DNA of 64,000 nucleotides, taken from Hwanghaeella sp965227365. Its GTDB lineage: Bacteria > Pseudomonadota > Alphaproteobacteria > UBA8366 > Aestuariispiraceae. The position numbers and the translations under genes are program-made. This document shows, piece after piece, positions 16,799 to 26,555 of the stretch. Position 1 is the stretch's first letter. Each line of letters starts with the position of its first letter. The stretch is taken from assembly GCF_965227365.1 (NCBI RefSeq), contig NZ_OZ245754.1, positions 3,534,001 to 3,598,000 of the forward strand, in the 5' to 3' direction. Under the pieces are notes generated by a model. It saw nothing but the letters and a program-made list of their open reading frames with translations, made no database searches and was not told the DNA's origin.

Positions 16799-17692
16799 TT
16801 AATCCCGATCACGCGATGCATTGCGCCGCAGGTCCAACCAATCAGGCACAGCGACCTGCAAGGGCACACCCCCAGCGGTCAGCGGCGTGTCGGAACCTGC
16901 CGCGTTCTCGACCGCCTCCAGGCGTAGCAGAGCGAGGCCAACCGCGCCGGCAACGCTTCTGATTTCTCCGGCGTCGCGCGCATCGAACAGGACCTGCGAT
17001 CCCGGTTCCGGCACATCCGCGCCTTCATCGGCCAGGAAACGGACCGGCAGAAGGCGTTTCTTGACCAGACCGCGATACTTGGTGCGGGCGGTCAATTCCT
17101 GCCCCATATAGCAGCCCTTCTCCCAATCCACGCCGCTCAATTCATCGAAGCCGTTCTCAAGCAGGATCGCCTTGTCGGGAAGCATGTCCCTGGATCCGTC
17201 CGGAAGCCCCAACGGAATACGTACCGCGTCGTAATCTTCCCTGACGCCGACCCGATACCCGGCCTCCCGGGCCAAGGCATCGACCGATTTCGTCGTCAGC
17301 ACGCGCCATCCCATCTCCGCGTGACGCGGATCCGGGAAGACAACCGCATCCTCAATCTCCGGCGCCGCGCCGAAGGCGGCCAGGACAGACCATCCCTCGG
17401 CGATCCCGAGCGCGATGTCGCTGCGCAGTTTGTATTTATGCAGGGTACGCCCCAGATCCATCAGGCGGTCACCGCCTTCACAGTCGATCAGGACCGTTTC
17501 ACCGTCGGACGCGAGGAAGAAATCGTGCCGGTATTTGCCCTGTGGGGTCAGCAGCGCCGCCCAGACCGCGTGACCATCCGCCACACGCTCGACATTATTG
17601 CTGACAAGTCCCTGCAGGAATTCAATACGATCCGGACCGCTGACGGTGATCACGCCACGGTCGGTCAGGGGGATAAGTACGTTTTCGGTCAT
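16799..17692 (-). CDS. ygfZ: Folate-binding Fe-S cluster repair protein YgfZ
   Basis: A 297-residue GcvT-like folate-binding protein. The diagnostic KGCYMGQELTARTKYRG motif (consensus KGCYxGQE) lies near residue 195. YgfZ proteins bind tetrahydrofolate and support assembly or repair of certain Fe-S enzymes; they are not aminomethyltransferases. I use the ATG at 17692 (MTENVLIPLTDRGVI); the frame runs further upstream without a family-like extension. It is divergent from the GT9 gene at 17913. Confidence 0.9.
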   Translation of the reverse strand: MTENVLIPLTDRGVITVSGPDRIEFLQGLVSNNVERVADGHAVWAALLTPQGKYRHDFFLASDGETVLIDCEGGDRLMDLGRTLHKYKLRSDIALGIAEGWSVLAAFGAAPEIEDAVVFPDPRHAEMGWRVLTTKSVDALAREAGYRVGVREDYDAVRIPLGLPDGSRDMLPDKAILLENGFDELSGVDWEKGCYMGQELTARTKYRGLVKKRLLPVRFLADEGADVPEPGSQVLFDARDAGEIRSVAGAVGLALLRLEAVENAAGSDTPLTAGGVPLQVAVPDWLDLRRNASRDRD

Positions 17693-17912
17693 TTGCCCAC
17701 CGGCACCACTCGAACTGAGAACAGGTTTAACATACACGTCAGCCGACCATATTCGGGCCGGCATCATGCGCGCCCCTAGGAACTATGTTGCCGCCGATGC
17801 GTTGGCAAGGCGTGCCCCTGCTAGTATATCGGCACTTCGGCCCGGACGGGTGCCGTGCCCGCACGGGCAGGACCGTCCCTTTTCATTCACGCGCCCATTC
17901 GCAAGGGACGCC

Positions 17913-18866
17913 ATGCGCATTCTCTTCGTGTCATCCAATCGCATCGGCGACGCGGTCCTGTCTTCCGGCGTATTGGCGGCGCTCTACGAACGCTATCCGG
18001 ACGCGCGTTTCACCATTGCCGCGGGCGCAGTCAGCGCCCCACTATTCGAAGACTTCCCCGCCCTGGAACGATTGATCGTTTTTGAGAAACAGCGAACACG
18101 CGGGCTTCACTGGGTCGATCTTTGGAAGCAGACGGCTTTTTCCTGGTGGTCCATCGTCGTCGACATGCGGCGCAGCGCAATCGGATGGATGGTTCCGCGT
18201 CATCGCCTCTACCGCGTGCCAAAGGCTGATGGTCCGATCCATCGCGTCGCCTTGGCCGGGGCCGCGATCGGCCGAGCATTGGACCCGCCTGCCCCGACGC
18301 TATGGGTCTCCAACGAGCGGGAAGAAAAGGCCCGGACCTTGATCGGCGAGGGTCCGGTAATCGCGATCGGACCGACGGCGAATTGGCAGGGCAAGATTTG
18401 GCCGGCCGATCGTTTCATCGACCTGATAGGCCGATTGCTCGACAACGATGGACCGCTGCCCGGCGCACGGATCGCGGTCATCGCCGCCCCATCGGAACGC
18501 GAACTGGCCGAGCCCGTCCTGCAGTCCATTCCGGAAGACAGACGCATCGCGCTCATGGACATGGCACTGCCAGACATCGTCGCCGCCCTGAAGCAGTGCC
18601 GCGCCTATATCGGAAACGATTCCGGGCTGATGCATATCGCGGCGGCCGTCGGCACGCCGACTCTGGGCCTCTACGGCCCGTCGAAGACGGAACTGTATGG
18701 CCCCTGGGGTCCCCACACCGCTTTCGTCCGGACCCGGGAAAGCTACGACGAACTGATCAGTCAGCCGGGCTACAATCGTCACACGACGGGCAGTCTGATG
18801 ACCAGCATCACCGTCGATCAGGTCCACGAGGCCCTGACCGACTTGCTGAAACGCACCGGCGACTAA
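17913..18866 (+). CDS. Glycosyltransferase family 9 (ADP-heptose:LPS heptosyltransferase-like)
   Basis: A 317-residue GT-B enzyme. It begins MRILFVSSNRIGDAVLSSG, the usual GT9 N-terminus, and has the nucleotide-sugar site IAIGPTANWQGKIWPADRF and YIGNDSGLMHIAAAVGTPTLGLYGPS. Members transfer heptose from ADP-heptose to the LPS core on the cytoplasmic face of the inner membrane. The ATG at 17913 follows AAGGGA. Its TAA overlaps the TAG of the convergent GT2 gene by 4 nt. Together with the GT2 and GT4 genes it forms an envelope-glycan block. Confidence 0.85.
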   Translation: MRILFVSSNRIGDAVLSSGVLAALYERYPDARFTIAAGAVSAPLFEDFPALERLIVFEKQRTRGLHWVDLWKQTAFSWWSIVVDMRRSAIGWMVPRHRLYRVPKADGPIHRVALAGAAIGRALDPPAPTLWVSNEREEKARTLIGEGPVIAIGPTANWQGKIWPADRFIDLIGRLLDNDGPLPGARIAVIAAPSERELAEPVLQSIPEDRRIALMDMALPDIVAALKQCRAYIGNDSGLMHIAAAVGTPTLGLYGPSKTELYGPWGPHTAFVRTRESYDELISQPGYNRHTTGSLMTSITVDQVHEALTDLLKRTGD

Positions 18867-19642
18867 GCCTTCCTGGCCATGGCCCTGCGCATCTCCTTGC
18901 ACTTCACATAAGTTTGCAAGGTGTAGGTTCCGGCACATAGGGCCAGGGCAAGACCGTAAGCCCCTTCCTTGTAGCCGCCGCGTTGAACGAAAAGCTTCCA
19001 GGACCGCGAAAAGAGGTGCCGGAACGCCTTGAAGAGGCTGGGGTCGCTATCGGCCGCCACGGCATCCCTGGCGGCCAGCGTGGTATAGCGATTGACCCGC
19101 GCGAAGGTCTCCGCCAGATCGCGATCGACTAGGTGTATCAACCCGTGTTTCAGGCGCCCGGACGCTCCCGACAATTCGATACTGGGATGGACGCGTTGCA
19201 TGCCCCATCGCTTCTCGCCGGGGGTGAACAGACGGTTCGCGCTGTTGACGCCGATATAGGCACCCCAGCCATGGACGACTTCCTTGTCCCCGATGAAGTT
19301 GCGGACCGGAATGGCGTAGACACCGGGCGCCGCGGTTTCGATATGGGTCCTGATTTCAGATGCGAGTTCTGGCGTCACCCGTTCATCCGCATCGACCTCC
19401 ACGATCCAGTCGCCCTTGCATGCTTCGATCCCGAGGTTCCGGCGTTCTCCTTCGATTTCCCAGGCGCCTTCTATCACGTTCACGCCCGCGCGCGTCGCGA
19501 TCTCCTTCGATCGGTCCGTGCAGCGGTCCAGGACGACCACGACATCGTCGGCGAAGGTCAGACTGGCAAGGCAATCCTCGAGGTAATCTTCCTCGTTATG
19601 CGCGACGACCAGCGCCGACAGTTTTTTCGTGCCTGTGTTCAT
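18863..19642 (-). CDS. Glycosyltransferase family 2 (LPS core KdtX/WaaE-like)
   Basis: A 259-residue GT-A enzyme. SALVVAHNEEDYLEDCL opens the Rossmann-like fold, DDVVVVLDRCTDRSKEIA and WIVEVDADERVTPEL hold the UDP-sugar and metal-binding Asp residues (DAD). The sequence resembles KdtX/WaaE-type lipo-oligosaccharide core transferases. A C-terminal basic segment (FSRSWKLFVQRGGYKEGAYGL) may bind the membrane. The ATG at 19642 begins MNTGTKKLSALVVAHNEE; the frame extends 12 codons further upstream. It is convergent with GT9 and divergent from GT4. Confidence 0.85.
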   Translation of the reverse strand: MNTGTKKLSALVVAHNEEDYLEDCLASLTFADDVVVVLDRCTDRSKEIATRAGVNVIEGAWEIEGERRNLGIEACKGDWIVEVDADERVTPELASEIRTHIETAAPGVYAIPVRNFIGDKEVVHGWGAYIGVNSANRLFTPGEKRWGMQRVHPSIELSGASGRLKHGLIHLVDRDLAETFARVNRYTTLAARDAVAADSDPSLFKAFRHLFSRSWKLFVQRGGYKEGAYGLALALCAGTYTLQTYVKCKEMRRAMARKA

Positions 19643-19897
19643 GTCGCGGAAACTACTGGGCGGCCCGCCCAGCGGCAAGCGGGACGGTACCTTCAGCGTA
19701 TTTCTTTTCGCTTACGGCTTCCCGACTTGGGCTTCCTTGCTTTTCCAACAAACGCCATGTAAGCCGACCGAAGGCAGGCGCCGACGGTTGGCGTCGAACG
19801 GGGCTGCCCCCAAAATATCTTTAGCGACCGGTTGAGGCGATACGTTGGTTGGACTTGCCAGCAGGAGCGAACGGGCAACCGCCCGTCCGGCGGTGCG

Positions 19898-20953
19898 GTG
19901 AAGGTTCTTCAAATCATGGCCGGGGCCAAGATCGGCGGCGCGGAAGCGTTTTTCGAGCGCCTGTGCGTGGCGCTGGCGAATGCGGGAACTGAACAACACG
20001 CGGCCATTCGAACCCATGACAGACGCGCCCGTCTGTTGGCGGAAGCCGGCATTCCCGTGACCGAATTGCGCTTCGGCGGAATGTTGGACTTCCTGTCCGG
20101 TCGGCGTCTGAACGCCCTTGCCCGGTCCTTCCAACCCGACGTCGCCCTTGCCTGGATGAGCCGCGGTGCGGCCTATATGCCGCCGGGTCCTTTCGTGAAG
20201 GCGGCCCGGCTGGGCGGTTACTACGATCTGAAGTATTTCCGCCGATGCGACCATCTGATCGGCAATACGCCGGATCTTCGGGACTATCTGATCAAACAGG
20301 GCTGGCCCGAAGAAAGAACCTGGTACCTGCCGAATTTCGTCGACGACCGCGCACTTCCGCCTCAGGACCGCGCCGACCTGGATACGCCCAACGACGTTCC
20401 CTTGCTGCTCTGCCTGGGCCGGCTTCACCGCAACAAAGGGTTCGACATCGCCTTGCAGGCCCTTGCCGAGCTGCCCGGCGCCTATCTGTGGATCGCCGGC
20501 GAAGGGCCGGAGCGGGACGCATTGACACAACAGGCCGCGCAATTGGGTGTAACCGACCGTGTTCGGTTCCTGGGCTGGCGCGATGACGTCCCCGCCCTTC
20601 TGGCGGCGGCCGACATATTCCTGTGCTCTTCGCGCCATGAACCGTTGGGGAACATGGTGCTGGAGGCCTGGGCGCACGGCATTCCCGTCGCCGCCGCCGC
20701 CTCGCAAGGACCGGGACAGTTGATCGATCATGGGGTCAACGGGTTGCTCTGCCCTGTCGAGGATGCAGCGGCCTTGGCGAAAGCCGCCGACTCGCTCATC
20801 AAGGATGCGGCCCTCGCCCAGGATCTGGCCGGCGCGGGCAACGCCGCCTATCGCGGGCAATATACAGAAGGACATGTGGTGCAGCAGTACCAGGACTTCT
20901 TCGATACCATCACCGCCGACCGAACCGCCCGAAACACCGTGGGAGGTGACTGA
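19898..20953 (+). CDS. Glycosyltransferase family 4
   Basis: A 351-residue GT-B retaining glycosyltransferase. The GTG at 19898 gives the N-terminus MKVLQIMAGAKIGGAEAFFERL, a standard GT4 beginning; upstream in-frame codons lack similarity. LGRLHRNKGFDIALQAL and the E-x7-E motif HEPLGNMVLEAW near residue 245 place it in the family. It probably adds a sugar to the LPS core or a capsule-like glycan. Its TGA overlaps the ATG of the asparagine synthase gene by one nt (TGATG), so the two are translationally coupled. Confidence 0.87.
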   Translation: MKVLQIMAGAKIGGAEAFFERLCVALANAGTEQHAAIRTHDRRARLLAEAGIPVTELRFGGMLDFLSGRRLNALARSFQPDVALAWMSRGAAYMPPGPFVKAARLGGYYDLKYFRRCDHLIGNTPDLRDYLIKQGWPEERTWYLPNFVDDRALPPQDRADLDTPNDVPLLLCLGRLHRNKGFDIALQALAELPGAYLWIAGEGPERDALTQQAAQLGVTDRVRFLGWRDDVPALLAAADIFLCSSRHEPLGNMVLEAWAHGIPVAAAASQGPGQLIDHGVNGLLCPVEDAAALAKAADSLIKDAALAQDLAGAGNAAYRGQYTEGHVVQQYQDFFDTITADRTARNTVGGD

Positions 20954-22716
20954 TGTGCGGCATTGCCGGTGTCATGATGCGGCAGGGGGCTTCCGTCTCG
21001 CCGAAAACCCTGGATGCATTGGTCTCCGCCCTTCAGCATCGCGGACCTGACGGCTCCGGCCGGCACGTGGCCGGCGATGTCGGGCTTGTCCAGACAAGGC
21101 TGGCGATCATTGATCTACAGACCGGCGACCAACCGCTCTATGAGCCGGGCGGCGCCGCCCTTGTCGCGAATGGCGAGATCTACAACTACGTCGAACTACG
21201 CCAGCAAATGGTGGATACGCCGTTCCAGACACAATCGGACTGTGAGGTGCCGCTGTGGCTGTATCGGCGTGACGGTGCCGATTTCGCCCGCGACTTGCGG
21301 GGCATGTATGCGATCGCCATTCACGACCCGGCCCAGGCACGCCTCGTTCTTGCCCGCGACCCGTTCGGCATCAAGCCGCTATATTACGTCGAGCGCGAGG
21401 ACCTGTTCGCCTTTGCATCCGAACCCCAGGCCCTGATCGCCGCCGGGCTGGTAAAACCGGCGATCGAAGAACGACAGCGGGAAGAACTGCTTCAGCTTCA
21501 ATTCACGACCGGCGGACAAACGATTTTCAGCGGCATCAAGCGAGTCCTGCCCGGTGAGACCGTCGTCGTCCGGGGCGGGCGGATCGTGGAGCGCCGACAA
21601 CGGGACGCGCTGCCGACCGGCGGCCCGGAACAGATCGGGATGGAGGACGCTGTTAAACGGCTGGATACGGCCCTGACCGACAGCGTGCTGGTGCATCAAC
21701 GTTCGGATGTTCCCTATGGACTGTTCCTGTCCGGCGGCATCGACAGCACCGCGATCCTGGCCTTGATGGCGAAATTGAACGACCAGCCCGTCGTTGCCTT
21801 CACCGCGGGTTTCAGCGGCGGCAAGGTGCATGACGAACGCGATCATGCCCGCATGCTGGCGAAGAAGGTCAATGCGGAACATCACGAGATCGATTTCGGT
21901 GAGGACGATTTCTGGTCGATGCTGCCGCGCGTCGCTGCGGCGGTCGACGACCCCGCCGCCGATTATGCCGTTCTGCCGACCTGGAAGCTGGCGCAAACCG
22001 CCGCCCAGGGATTGAAAGTCATTCTATCCGGCGAGGGCGGTGACGAGATCTTCGCGGGGTATGGCCGGTACCGCAGCGTATTGCGGCCCTGGTATCTTGG
22101 CGGAAGAACGATCCGGCATCGCGGGAATTTCCACGGACTGGACGTCTTGCGGGAGAACAGGACGGATTGGCGCGACGGCATTGCGACGACGGAAGCCGTG
22201 TCCCACGCCCAGGGCCGCAGCAAACTGCAAGCGGCCCAAGCAGTGGATGCCACGGATTGGCTGTCGAACGATCTGCTGACCAAGCTGGACCGTTGCCTGA
22301 TGGCGCATGGATTGGAAGGCCGCACCCCCTTCCTGGACCCGGTGGTCGCGGAGGCCGCCTTCCGACTGCCGGACAATCTGAAAATCCGGAAAGGGCTTGG
22401 AAAATACGTTCTTCGACAATGGCTGAGCAGCGTGATGCCGGAGGCGGAACCGTTTTCCAAAAAACGCGGATTCACCGTGCCCGTCGGGGATTGGATCGCG
22501 TCGGAGAGCGCCCGTCTCGGCACGCTGATGGAAGAGCAGGAAGCCATCCAGCGGGTCTGCAAGCCGGGCCGGGTGAAGGACCTCTTCGCCGCCGGCGACA
22601 AACATAAAGGCTTCGCGGCGTGGATCCTGCTTTTCTATGCGCTGTGGTCGAAGCACCACATCCAGGGTGTGGATATCAGGCAGGCATCCGTTTTCGACGC
22701 CCTGGCCGCGCGGTAG
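20953..22716 (+). CDS. asnB: Asparagine synthase (glutamine-hydrolysing)
   Basis: A 587-residue two-domain enzyme. After the initiator Met, Cys2 (MCGIAGV) is the glutaminase nucleophile, and the class II amidotransferase domain runs to about residue 200. The ATP-pyrophosphatase domain has LFLSGGIDSTAIL near residue 260 and LSGEGGDEIFAGYGRYR. It makes asparagine from aspartate, glutamine and ATP. Close coupling to a GT4 gene in a glycan block leaves open a specialised role in amidating a sugar acid; paralogues in such clusters are known. Length and active-site residues are normal for AsnB. Confidence 0.9.
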   Translation: MCGIAGVMMRQGASVSPKTLDALVSALQHRGPDGSGRHVAGDVGLVQTRLAIIDLQTGDQPLYEPGGAALVANGEIYNYVELRQQMVDTPFQTQSDCEVPLWLYRRDGADFARDLRGMYAIAIHDPAQARLVLARDPFGIKPLYYVEREDLFAFASEPQALIAAGLVKPAIEERQREELLQLQFTTGGQTIFSGIKRVLPGETVVVRGGRIVERRQRDALPTGGPEQIGMEDAVKRLDTALTDSVLVHQRSDVPYGLFLSGGIDSTAILALMAKLNDQPVVAFTAGFSGGKVHDERDHARMLAKKVNAEHHEIDFGEDDFWSMLPRVAAAVDDPAADYAVLPTWKLAQTAAQGLKVILSGEGGDEIFAGYGRYRSVLRPWYLGGRTIRHRGNFHGLDVLRENRTDWRDGIATTEAVSHAQGRSKLQAAQAVDATDWLSNDLLTKLDRCLMAHGLEGRTPFLDPVVAEAAFRLPDNLKIRKGLGKYVLRQWLSSVMPEAEPFSKKRGFTVPVGDWIASESARLGTLMEEQEAIQRVCKPGRVKDLFAAGDKHKGFAAWILLFYALWSKHHIQGVDIRQASVFDALAAR

Positions 22717-22731
22717 GCGGGCCGGTTCGGA

Positions 22732-23700
22732 TCAATCGCGTTTCTTCTGGCGCCGGTCATAGGCCGACAGCGCAGTATTGATTTCGCCGGCCATGGTTGC
22801 CGCGTCGCTGGTCGGATGAAAACCGAGTAGAATGGCGTCCGAAACCGGTTTCAGCAGGCTGACATCCTTCGTGCTGGGCGACATCAGATTATCCAGCAGG
22901 CGTTCGACGACATCGATCATGTTATTGCACAGATTGCTCACATGTTCGTATTCGGTGCCCATCATGCGCTCGGCGGTGTCTCGACTTATCGTCAGCACCT
23001 TGCGCAAATTGTCCTCGAGTTCCGGATCGTCCAGCCGATTTTCGGCCAATGCGGGCAGAATGAGACCGACCAGGAAACAGATCTGAAAAGCATTCCGTTT
23101 CAGGCGCTGATCGTTGATCGTATTCTGCGCCCGGTTGACCAGGGCGGTCAGCTTCGTCGGGTCGATCCTCTCGCCGCTGATCTTGGCGCTCAACGTATTC
23201 GGAACCTCGATCAAGGGAATATCGGACCCGCGCGACGAGTCCTTGCGTCGATCCGGCCCGATATAATCGCTGGTCACCACAAAGGGTTTCCGATTGTCGG
23301 TCAGGACCTTGATCCGGTCGACAAGCTGCTGCGGCGAAATGGGCTTCACAAGCAGATCGTCGGTGCCCGAATTGGCAACGCCCTGAACCAGCATCTCGGT
23401 CGGGCGCCACATGGTGACGATGAAGGGAATGAAGGGATTGTTGCCGATATTCCCGTACCGGACGTCGTGGATCAGCTCAGCGACGCTGCCGCCCTTTGTT
23501 TCCGCATCGATGATTACGAGATCCGGCGCGCGGGTCATCAACAGTTGGCGCACCTGTCCAACATTCTCGACGTCCAGGACGTTCTCGAACTTCTCGTTGC
23601 GCAAGGCCAAGCGGATGTTCGAGCGCAGCTGCCGTTCCGGCTCACCGAACAGTATCTCGACATTCCTGCGCGTATCCGGTCGTCGACCGAGATCCACCAT
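22732..23700 (-). CDS. Response regulator with receiver domain and uncharacterised helical C-terminus
   Basis: A 322-residue protein. The N-terminal receiver domain begins VEILFGEPERQLRSNI; LVIIDAETKGG places the phospho-acceptor at Asp65 and LLVKPISPQQLV gives the conserved Lys. The remaining ~190 residues are helical and do not resemble a DNA-binding or enzymatic output domain; IGPDRRKDSSR is a recurring linker in alphaproteobacterial regulators of this type. No histidine kinase is adjacent. The start is taken at the ATG at 23700; a TTG nine nt upstream is possible. It lies 134 nt downstream of ppdK on the same strand. Confidence 0.75.
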   Translation of the reverse strand: MVDLGRRPDTRRNVEILFGEPERQLRSNIRLALRNEKFENVLDVENVGQVRQLLMTRAPDLVIIDAETKGGSVAELIHDVRYGNIGNNPFIPFIVTMWRPTEMLVQGVANSGTDDLLVKPISPQQLVDRIKVLTDNRKPFVVTSDYIGPDRRKDSSRGSDIPLIEVPNTLSAKISGERIDPTKLTALVNRAQNTINDQRLKRNAFQICFLVGLILPALAENRLDDPELEDNLRKVLTISRDTAERMMGTEYEHVSNLCNNMIDVVERLLDNLMSPSTKDVSLLKPVSDAILLGFHPTSDAATMAGEINTALSAYDRRQKKRD

Positions 23701-23834
23701 CGTTACCAACTACGTCCACAAATCTCCCCGTCGGATCGACAATCTCACACTGTCGGCGGACTGTCCAACCCGCAGGGAACAGCGCAAAACCGGGATCTTG
23801 CCGGTCTTACGCGATTAGACGGTTACAATCCTGC

Positions 23835-26504
23835 CTACCGCCGGGGATGCTTGATCGCGGCCTGTGCCGCGGCCAAACGCGCGATCGGAACACGGAAGGG
23901 AGAACAAGAAACGTAGTTCAGCCCGACGCTCTGACAGAAATCGATCGATTTCGGATCGCCGCCATGTTCGCCGCAGATGCCGACCTTGAGGTCCGGCCGG
24001 GTGGCCCGCCCGCGTTCCTTGGCGATCGAAATCAATTCCCCGACCCCGTCGACGTCTAGCGTCTGGAACGGGTCCTGTTCGATGATGCCGCGCTTTTCAT
24101 ACGCCCCAAGGAACCCACCGGCGTCGTCGCGGCTGATACCCAGCGTCGTCTGGGTCAGGTCGTTCGTCCCGAAGCTGAAAAATGCCGCGGTTTCCGCGAT
24201 CGTACCCGCCTGCAGGGCGGCGCGCGGCAATTCGATCATGGTTCCGACCGTATAGACCGGCTCGATGCCCTTTTCCTGGCCGACCTGCTTTGCGACGCGG
24301 TCGATGACATCCTTCAGAAGGTCCAACTCCTTGCGGATACCGACCAGCGGAACCATCACTTCGATCTGCGCCGGCTCACCGGTCGCCTCGGCGGCCTCGA
24401 TCGCCGCCTCGAAGATCGCGCGGGCCTGCATTTCGCAGATCTCGGGATAGGAGTTGAGCAACCGGCAGCCGCGATGGCCCAGCATGGGATTGGATTCGTG
24501 CAGTTGAGCGGCGCGGCGGCGCACCTTTTCAACGCTGACGCCGATCGCCGCGGCGACTTCGTCGAATTCCGCCTTTTCACGCGGCAGGAATTCATGCAGC
24601 GGCGGGTCGAGCAAGCGCACCGTGACGGGTAATCCCTTCATGATGCTGAAAAGCTCGACGAAGTCCGCTTTCTGCATCGGCAGGATCTTGTCCAGCGCGG
24701 TGCGGCGGCCTTCCTCGGTTTCGGCCAGGATCATCTCGCGTACCGCGGTGATACGATCGCCCTCGAAGAACATATGCTCGGTCCGGGCGAGGCCGATTCC
24801 CTCGGCGCCGAAGTCGCGCGCAGTGCGGACATCTTCCGGCGTTTCCGCATTGGCGCGGATGCCCAGGTCCCGAATCTCATCCGCCCACTCCATGATGCGC
24901 GCGAAATCGCCGCTCAATTCCGGCTGAACCGTTGGCACCCGGCCGCTCATGACCTGGCCCGCAGCCCCATCGATGGTGATCCAGTCGCCTTCCTTGACGG
25001 TCACACCGCCCACGGTGAAGGTCCCGGCCTTGTAATCGATGGAGATATCGCCGGCACCCGCCACGCAAGGGCGGCCCATGCCGCGCGCGACCACGGCCGC
25101 ATGGGATGTCATACCGCCCCGCGTCGTCAGGATACCTTCCGCCGCATGCATGCCGTGAATGTCTTCCGGCGATGTTTCGATCCGGACCAGCATGACCCTG
25201 TCGCCGTTCTGGGCACGTTTTTCCGCATCGTCCGCGTTGAATACGACCTGACCGCTTGCCGCGCCCGGACTTGCGGGCAGACCGGTGCCGATGACCTGCC
25301 GTTCCGCGTCGGGATCCAGCATCGGGTGAAGAATCTGGTCGAGCGACTGCGGTTCGATCCGCGACACCGCGGTTTCCTTGTCGATCAGGCCTTCGTCGAC
25401 CATGTCGCAGGCGATCTTGATCGCCGCCTTGCCGGTGCGCTTGCCGGATCGGGTCTGCAGCATGAACAGCTTGTTCTTCTGCACCGTGAACTCGATGTCC
25501 TGCATGTCGCGGTAGTGTTTTTCCAGCGTCCCGCGTACCTGGTCGAGTTGCTGGAAGACTTCCGGCATCACCTCTTCCATGGCCGGCAGGGTGGAATGCT
25601 GCATTTCCTTGCCGACAATCGTCAGGTTCTGCGGCGTACGGATACCGGCCACGACATCCTCGCCCTGGGCGTTCACGAGGTATTCGCCGTAGAAGCGATT
25701 ATCGCCGGTTGACGGATCGCGGGTGAAGGCAACGCCGGTCGCGCAATCCTCACCCATATTTCCGAACACCATGGCCTGGACGTTCACCGCCGTGCCCCAG
25801 TGGTCGGGAATATCGTGAAGCTTACGGTAGACCACCGCGCGGTTCGTCTGCCAGCTGCTGAAGACGGCGCCGACCGCGCCCCAAAGCTGGTCCTGGACAT
25901 CCTGCGGGAAAGGCTTGCCCAGCGCGTCCTCGACGGTCGTCTTGTACTCGCCGATCAGTTCCTTCAAATCGTCCGCCGACAGTTCCGTATCCTGGGTAAC
26001 GCCGCGCAGGTCCTTCTTGATTTCCAGAAGATCTTCGAAATCGTGATGGTCGACGCCCAGAACCACGTCAGAATACATCTGAATGAACCGGCGGTAGCTG
26101 TCATAGGCGAAACGGGGGTCGCCGCTCGCCTCCGCAAGGCCTTCGACCGTCTGATCGTTCAATCCCAGGTTCAGGACGGTGTCCATCATGCCGGGCATCG
26201 ATGCGCGGGCACCGGACCGGACCGAGACCAGCAGCGGATTTTTCGGATCGCCGAGTGTGGTTCCGACAATGCCCTCCACCGCCTTCAACGCGGCAGCAAC
26301 TTCAGACTCCAGTTCGGCCGGATAGCATTCGCCATGCTGATAGTAGTAGGTGCAGACCTCGGTCGTGATCGTGAAACCCGGCGGCACCGGAAGCCCGATG
26401 CTGGACATCTCGGCGAGATTTGCCCCCTTGCCCCCCAGTAGGTTGCGCATTTCCGCGCTACCCTCAGCAGTGCCATTACCGAAGCTGTAGACCCACTTGG
26501 TCAT
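23835..26504 (-). CDS. ppdK: Pyruvate, phosphate dikinase
   Basis: An 889-residue enzyme with the full domain series. The N-terminal ATP-grasp begins GGKGANLAEMSSIGLPVPPGF, the swivelling phosphohistidine domain has TRGGMTSHAAVVARGMGRP with the catalytic His near residue 467, and the C-terminal TIM barrel carries VGICGEHGGDP with the catalytic Cys near 843. It interconverts pyruvate, ATP and phosphate with PEP, AMP and pyrophosphate, serving gluconeogenesis or PPi-linked glycolysis. Length is typical. The regulatory PDRP kinase-phosphatase is not nearby. Confidence 0.96.
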   Translation of the reverse strand: MTKWVYSFGNGTAEGSAEMRNLLGGKGANLAEMSSIGLPVPPGFTITTEVCTYYYQHGECYPAELESEVAAALKAVEGIVGTTLGDPKNPLLVSVRSGARASMPGMMDTVLNLGLNDQTVEGLAEASGDPRFAYDSYRRFIQMYSDVVLGVDHHDFEDLLEIKKDLRGVTQDTELSADDLKELIGEYKTTVEDALGKPFPQDVQDQLWGAVGAVFSSWQTNRAVVYRKLHDIPDHWGTAVNVQAMVFGNMGEDCATGVAFTRDPSTGDNRFYGEYLVNAQGEDVVAGIRTPQNLTIVGKEMQHSTLPAMEEVMPEVFQQLDQVRGTLEKHYRDMQDIEFTVQKNKLFMLQTRSGKRTGKAAIKIACDMVDEGLIDKETAVSRIEPQSLDQILHPMLDPDAERQVIGTGLPASPGAASGQVVFNADDAEKRAQNGDRVMLVRIETSPEDIHGMHAAEGILTTRGGMTSHAAVVARGMGRPCVAGAGDISIDYKAGTFTVGGVTVKEGDWITIDGAAGQVMSGRVPTVQPELSGDFARIMEWADEIRDLGIRANAETPEDVRTARDFGAEGIGLARTEHMFFEGDRITAVREMILAETEEGRRTALDKILPMQKADFVELFSIMKGLPVTVRLLDPPLHEFLPREKAEFDEVAAAIGVSVEKVRRRAAQLHESNPMLGHRGCRLLNSYPEICEMQARAIFEAAIEAAEATGEPAQIEVMVPLVGIRKELDLLKDVIDRVAKQVGQEKGIEPVYTVGTMIELPRAALQAGTIAETAAFFSFGTNDLTQTTLGISRDDAGGFLGAYEKRGIIEQDPFQTLDVDGVGELISIAKERGRATRPDLKVGICGEHGGDPKSIDFCQSVGLNYVSCSPFRVPIARLAAAQAAIKHPRR

Positions 26505-26555
26505 CGATCAGTACCCTTTCCCGATCCACGCTGCGCCCGCCGTATCCGGCAAGGC

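Noticed and set aside
16452..16962. Plus-strand open frames in the spacer before the cyclase
   Set aside because: No initiation signal, low-complexity basic composition, and one runs antisense into ygfZ.
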